A DNA stretch of 64,000 nt, from the NCBI GenBank assembly GCA_038373865.1, contig JAXGGA010000028.1:62001-126000 (forward strand). The letters run 5' to 3'. Positions within the stretch are counted from its first letter, which is position 1. Every line of letters starts with the position of its first letter. A program made the translations under genes and the position numbers. The stretch is from Uloborus plumipes. Its lineage: Eukaryota > Arthropoda > Arachnida > Araneae > Uloboridae. The notes beneath the pieces were generated by a model. It was not told the DNA's origin. It worked only from the letters and a program-made list of their open reading frames with translations, and ran no database searches. Shown one piece after another: positions 57,546 through 64,000 of the stretch.

Positions 57546-58056
57546 CCCATTACTGCCTGACATTTTTTTTCCAAAGATATTTTGTATACTGGTTACAAAC
57601 AGCGTTTAATGGAAACGAAAAATAATAAAAAAATATTATGTAAAAAATAATTTTTTAATTAAGGAAAGAAAATTCGTCCCTTAAAAGTTACGATAGACCC
57701 CAGAGGGTACATACTTTTTTTACTAAATTTTTTTTCTGCCTACGATATAATATTTAAAAAGACATTTCATACGCAGAAATAAAATCAGCAATTAACATAA
57801 ACTGGGAAACTGGGAATAATTTTGAAAACTTAGCTTTTTTCTTGAGATTGTGAACGATGTAATTTTTGATAAAGATCATATTAAAACTGCTACAAAACAT
57901 ACTTTACATTGGTTATGTGCTGCAATCTGTTAATAACGAATTGAAACAATACCAAATTACGAATTGAACACTATTATGTGGTTGAAATGTTCATTTTTGG
58001 AAAATTCAGACCCTTTTTTGGACCGTCCCTAAAAAGGAACGCTAGGCATTAATGGG
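57546..58056. mobile_element. piggyBac-type MITE (511 bp)
   Basis: TTAA at 57542-57545 and 58057-58060 encloses inverted ends CCCATTACTGCCTGAC and (complement) CCCATTAATGCCTAGCG. The interior is AT-rich without coding capacity. Confidence 0.82.
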
Positions 58057-58060
58057 TTAA

Positions 58061-60440
58061 TTGATAATACGAAAAATCCTACCTCTTGAATGCTTAATTG
58101 TATACAAGATACATTTATTTCGCTGAATTTTTCTTTCAAAAACTGTGTTCTCATATTTTCTTTTAAATATAGACTCCTTTTTGAGCTACCACCACTTGGC
58201 ACGATGCAGTACGTGACAAAGGTGATCTTTGTAATGTATCACTGAGAGTAAGCAATAGGGTGGTTGCAAAAAATCAACTTTCGAATTACAATTTTTTTTA
58301 GTGCCGCTCCTCAGGAGACACTTTTTTTGAAAAATAAAAATGAATATTTTTTATAACATTTTTTTTTCGTTACTTATGTATGTGATTAAAGCGAATTAAT
58401 ATAACTAAAGAAAAAAAATCTTTCAAAGTTGGTCTTCTGCTGAGCAGGTTAAATGGTTTTCCAGGAAATGTACTAATATAATTTCTATTGTATTATTATT
58501 TTGTAAGTTATTTGAAAAAATGTTTAAAAACTACTTAAAATGTCATAACAATGGCTCAATTACCGCTAAAATTTAATTTATTCGAACAACAGTTAGATTT
58601 TAGTATATTTCCTAGATCAAAGTACGTAATTTATTTTAGCATTTGTTTTATTCTAGTTTTCGCAAAATTTAGTCATCTAGCACGTTTGAAGTTTCCTCTA
58701 AAAACAGCGTAAATTTAACCTTTTGTGCAAATTATTACTAATTTCAGTTCAAAAACGCAGTTGCGTTTTCAGCTTTATTAATCTTCAAAAATGAAAAATA
58801 TCTAATGGTGTCCTATATCACAGCAATCGGACTCTGAACGTGCTTGGAAATAATAAGTTAGGAATAAAATAACAAACCTCATAGTAAGAGACCTATTTTG
58901 CATGTTTTTGATATTAACATAAAACAGTTATTCCAACAGGATTTTGTGAAAACATGGCTGTCTTGAATAATGATTAATCAACAAAATGGGAATTTAAATT
59001 TCCAACAATAAGTAAGCAGATGTTTTTCATCGATCTGTTTCATAAACAACCTGTACAACCTGTAGGTGTGGTAAAGATTTTTTTTTCAGTTACTTCACGT
59101 ATGGCAAAACACTAGTTACTCTAGAAAACGTTAAGGAATGCATGACCGTAAGATATATTTGAAAAACTCTTTTTTTACATCTAAGAATTACAAGTCCGCA
59201 TGGATGCAGGCAGGTGTTGCCAAAAGAGAAGTAATAATAATGAAAAAAACTTTGTATTAAAACAATGCAGCACCTGTGGGCCTCTCGTCCTTCGGTAGCA
59301 CCTGCTCCACAACGCATGCGCAGCTCTGCTTCTTCCGTGTATCAAATGAAATGAGATCCGAGTTTTCGATTTGGGGGTCGAAAAAATGTTGAATTGGGTT
59401 GCATGGAAAAACTGGATTCGGTTCTCAAAGCTCTTGGTGATTTTTAGAGATACAATGTCTTGTTTTTTAAGGCAAAAGAGCTGCCATTAAAACGATGGAT
59501 TATCTATACCATAGGACTTGTGGGGGTAGATTTAGTTGTATAGATTTCCTGAGGATGGTATAGTGATGTATTACACGTCAAATTGCCGAACGTTCAAGTC
59601 TTTATACAGGTCACTGAGCGTATAAAGAAAAATGCTACAATTATTTATATATGTATTTTACGCACCCTTTCCATTGAATTAAAAAAAATGAAACTTAATC
59701 TTAATGTTTCGCAAGAAGTTTTCAGAGAGGAATTAGTTAGAGTTTAATGATTCGTTATTTAAACCATAACTTGGGTTTTAGGGATTTTGTTCGAAATTCT
59801 TCTGTTTTTTATTTATTCATGAGAAAGATACGTATATGTTAAATGTTTTACCATTAAAACATAATATTTTCACCAAAATATAGATTTTTGGCTGAGTAAT
59901 CTAGAATCACTCATGAAAAAAAATTAATATTTATTAAAACATAAATAAATAAATAAATAATAAATAGATAAAACTTTTAAAAGTCTAATCCCCTTGGCTG
60001 TTATTTTTCTCCTTATGTTACAAAACTTTCCTGCCTATCTTGTACTATCTCTATAGTTTGTATCAAGTCTTTTTTTTTTCTTTTTTTTTTTTTTGAAGCA
60101 GACAATTTTTTTGCCGTTTAAAAAAAAATCGTTCCGAAGAAATAACTATTGAGAGTTCCATTTAAGTATTTATCACACATTTTCACTTTATCATTCTAAG
60201 ATTAATATATGATTAACTGCAATAGTATTCAATAGAAAAAAAGTGAATAAGATATTGTTTTTTTTTACATAATCGTAATCTTGTTTTTTTTTTCTCGTTC
60301 TCGGGAATTTTTCGAGCTCAATCTTAGGTTCTGCAAAAAAAGCTCAATTGACTGCCAGGATTTAAACATTAATTTATGTTGGAAAAAGACTTACTATTAG
60401 AAAATTTGCTAAAAGGAAACTTTTGCTATTTGAAATTGAA
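58061..60440. other. AT-rich stretch, no gene recognised
   Basis: Homopolymer tracts and an (AAAT)n tract near 59940. The 75-codon minus frame at 59090-59317 is unsupported. Confidence 0.5.
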
Positions 60441-60445
60441 GGGGT

Positions 60446-60963
60446 TGTTGCAAGAAGGGGACAGTTATACTTTTTGCTTATTTTGCGTTTTAAATTTGAA
60501 TATATGAGAAAAAATACTATCTTTCATTCTGTTCAAAATCGAAGCTTCTCCAACTAATATTCCTTAAGACATTAAAGAAAAGAACCTATAACAGGACAGG
60601 TTTCAGGAGCGAGTGAAGAAAAAGATTAATATTTTTCTTGTGTGACCCCGAAATTAAGTTGTTAAAAGCATTGCGTTGCTTTCTTAATAGTTATTAATAT
60701 TATTTGGATTACTAATACAAATCCAATTTTGAATTGATTTATGTATTTGGGGCAAGAACGGGACAACTCCAATAAGCAACATAATTATGCATACAATTAT
60801 ATTTAATAAAATAACATTGAAATTAGTTTCACAGAGGCACATTGTAACATAACGTCAAACGTAAAGACAAAATCTGCAGCAATGAATTTTTAAAAACTTT
60901 TTATATTTATTTTTTGTGATTCCCGGGTTCTTTTCAAAAAGGATAGTTATCCCCTTCTTGCAC
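60446..60963. mobile_element. Inverted-ended element with GCAAGAAGGGGA phrases, borders uncertain
   Basis: GCAAGAAGGGGACAGTTATA at 60450 is inverted at 60935-60962 (complement GCAAGAAGGGGATAACTATC). A third version GCAAGAACGGGACAACTC is at 60753. The layout resembles the TA-duplicating families, but the target duplication was not resolved. Confidence 0.5.
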
Positions 60964-63900
60964 CGAAGGTTTTATTCACAAAATGGAAAAAAGTTGTTCA
61001 ATGTATTGCAAAAGGTAATGTTTTCATGTGCATGCAGCTCAAAGCTATTAGTACAACTACACTGATTTAAAAAGTACGAAAAATATCTCTGTGGCATTTC
61101 ATTTTTAGTCGCAATTTCTTGTATTACATTTTTGCATCTTTCCAATTCCAAGAGTTAACGGTATCCGTTAACAGTATGAACAACATACACGATGCAATAC
61201 CATGCAAAAATGCCTATTATATTTCAGAATAGCAATGTGATAAATACTAAAATGGTATGCAGAATTTTCTTTAAAAAGATGATTTATGCACGTGTGTCTT
61301 AATGTGAATAAATTTCTTTTAAGAAACTGCTATGTTTAAGCATATAACTTATAATGCATGTCAAGCAAGTTAGGGAAAAATCCAGCAGTTAATCTGCAAT
61401 ATTTTCCAGCTGAAATGGATGTGGGAGGTGCAGTATTCACACACATGTTTTTTTAACATAATGAATATTAAACTCTTAATCACCAAAAGATTTCAATTCA
61501 TCACATTGTTCCAATATTTCACTTTACTCTTACATATTTCCAGCAAAATCATGTGTAAAATATTTCAAGAATTAAGTTTATTAAGTTACAAAAGAGTTAG
61601 CGCGTTTGAATGATTTATCGAAATTTTTCAAATAATTATCACTGATGTTATTGTTATTATTACGTTAGAATAACTGATCATTGAAAAAAAAAAGTAAGAT
61701 GGTTTTGAAGAGGACGTGCTAGTTTTCCAATAAGTTAAAATTGTCAAATAAATTAATGAAGGAAAGATAAATAGAAACAAAAAATACAATAAAAAATAAT
61801 GAAAATAAAAAATAAAGTGTCGTTGCATGGAAAACAAGGTTGATTTCTTAACGGGCTGCAATTACAGTACTATTATGCATATTTCGTAGATAATTTTTTT
61901 TTGTTCCTTAACCTTTTGTTTCCTTTTTAGTTTATTTGCTTACAAATAACAGTGTCATCCCATATTTTGCATAAGGGTGGATGTCGAGTTTCAATTTTGA
62001 CAATGTATAAAAATACTACACAAAAATTGACGTACGATGCATAGTGACGAATAGTAAGAAAAATTATTTACTAAAATATTACACAAAAACACGCACACAC
62101 ATACCTGATGTAACCTTTTTGTTACATATAAAACACATCATCTGCTAACATAACAAAAAACTTGAACAGTATCAGGGAAATTCCACGCAACAAGGGAATC
62201 TGGTGTTAAAAAAAATATTGAAAAATTGTCTTAACTTTTTTTTTTGTATGTTCTCTACATTGATTGAAGTTTACAAGTTAGAATCTGGAAACCTCAAATG
62301 AATCATTTTCTTTTCGCAAGAGAACTTGTTAAATGAGCTCACAATCTCCACAATCTCGTGAAAGTCTCTCTCTGCTAGAAATAATTTTAAACGAGCATAT
62401 TTTATTGGTTTTGCCTGTTTCCACAATTTAATTGCATTTTTTCTTGACAGATTTATTCTATGAGAAAACAATTATTAATAGTATATTTTAAAATTTATTC
62501 TGAAAATATTTTTTTATAGTTGATTTTAAACCACTAAATTTTATGTAACGTGAGTCACGAAAACTGATTTTTTTAAATATTTCTAAATTTTATAGCTTAT
62601 AAATTAAATTTTTTTTACTGTTTCTCCTACTCATGTATGTTACAAGAAAGGATTTATGGGCCAATTTATATTTTTTTGCTTTTTTATTAAGAAACTCAGC
62701 ATATTTATTTTGTAACGTGAGTCACGCGTAAAGTGAGTTACAGCCAATACAAGATAACATTAACGTCTTAATGGTATTTAATGTATCCTAATGTAATTTT
62801 AGGGGGAATTAATGTTATATTAAAGGAAGGTTAGCACCTATATACACCTATAAATTAATAATATTGCTTAAATTAAATAGCATAACTTTATTTTGTTTAT
62901 TGTTTAAAATATTTTAATTATTGCAAGGATCCCTGTTTTGGGCCTCAGATTTCTAATACATGAGTTATTCTTTATAGTATGTGTTTATGCATGCACATAT
63001 TTGTCTTCTACACCTATGAAAGGTATTTCATTGAACTAAAAGAATGTTTTTAATATTTCACAAGGAACTGCAGAATGACAGAAATGGGCTGAGAAAAATT
63101 GAGGGAAGAAGGGAAGTGCAGTGCATATAAACACAGAAACACGCATTGTTTCCAGATGAAAGATTATTTAACTAGTGTAAGTTGAAAAGCTAAAGATGTT
63201 GTCTCTAGCAATTCAATATAAGCTAAAAAATAAAGATGGGAAACTTTCATAGGAAATTTTGGCTAAATTCAAACTTCTTAAAATTAACTTCAGCAAGTAT
63301 ACAAATATATAAATACACTAAGGAGGGCTGGACAAAGCGAGGAGAAATTTGGTCTATTCACCTTGCCGCAAAACGAGTCATAAGTGAGTTAGTCATAAGT
63401 AAATGTATTTTAGATTTGAAAAAAAAAAAGATTTCAGTGTCCGGAGAAGTCCCTAAAAAAAATTCTTTATCCAAGCAAATCTAACTAAAGTTCAAGATAT
63501 TTATGAAAGGAATACTTTAAACAAATTAGCTTGAGGGAGAAAAAAAAGTAGTTGTTGTGCTGGAATATAAGAGAAATTTTTAAAAGCACGGTCAACATCT
63601 CTCTTACTCTTATTTGAGATGTTTAAAATTTAATTATTTATCAGTAATAGATGAGAAAATTAAATACTTGAAAGAACCTACTTCTGACAGCCAGTCAACT
63701 AATTTTACAGCCATTATGCAATATTAAATGTTATGATCGGTATCAGATGAAATATAATGGTGTATAGTATCCCGTGAAAGTTTCCAGATGTATCAACTGA
63801 GAATTTGAAATCACTACAACAATGCAGCCAAAGAGAAAATACTGCAAGTAGCATAAAAGAAAAGGAAAGATTTTATTTTCTTAATAATCTGTTTCATAAA

Positions 63901-64000
63901 CTACTCTCTCCAATTCCTATTAGTTCAAAGTAGCATTTTACAACTTTACCACTTTTCCTCCTGAAGAATAATTATAATTTTTTCTCAAAAGCAGTTTATA
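60964..64000. other. Right-end AT-rich stretch; TAACGTGAGTCACG repeated twice
   Basis: TAACGTGAGTCACG is at 62546 and 62712, with a looser copy just after (AAAGTGAGTTACAG). This may be one end of another subterminal-repeat transposon. No gene or terminal repeat was delimited. The frame at 63236-63484 (+) is low-complexity and unsupported. Confidence 0.45.

Overview
The window looks like animal nuclear DNA, most likely from an arthropod and possibly a chelicerate (weak inference). It is very AT-rich, full of homopolymer runs, and has small exons separated by kilobase-scale introns with ordinary GT..AG borders. Several classes of DNA transposon and a Penelope-like element carrying a GIY-YIG nuclease domain are present. 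Nothing in the window identifies the species.

One gene can be supported. It lies on the minus strand from 30710 down to base 1 and runs off the left edge. I placed eleven exons by reading frame, splice sites and phase: 30710-30531, 28894-28757, 25114-25048, 22287-22196, 21420-21323, 20203-20086, 12616-12483, 12362-12170, 11670-11470, 2137-1523 and 606-1. Together they give about 814 uninterrupted codons. They encode the end of a TBC (Rab GTPase-activating) domain, a basic helical linker, a WD40-like beta-propeller, and a long Ser-rich acidic tail. The start of the TBC domain and the promoter should lie to the right, but I found no convincing exon in 30711-64000.

The introns and the whole right half are packed with transposable elements, many of which can be delimited to the base by target-site duplications. 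They include hAT elements (8-bp duplications), piggyBac-type elements (TTAA), several TA-duplicating families with G-rich ends and repeated subterminal phrases, a Tigger-like element, a 4-bp-duplicating element with a transposase fragment, and a probable Helitron. There are also eight copies of a palindromic CACTG-ended MITE. One of these is split by a hAT insertion with a perfect 8-bp duplication.

The most notable structure is at 51345-52844. Two 5'-truncated copies of one Penelope-like retroelement lie head to head, with almost identical arms of about 570 bp around a GIY-YIG coding fragment, flanked by a 12-bp direct repeat. Their 3' region holds a stem-loop whose paired bases covary with a diverged relic at 35466, which suggests a conserved RNA structure, possibly related to the hammerhead ribozymes known from these elements. 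I did not recognise any tRNA, rRNA or CRISPR, and no second host gene is convincing.
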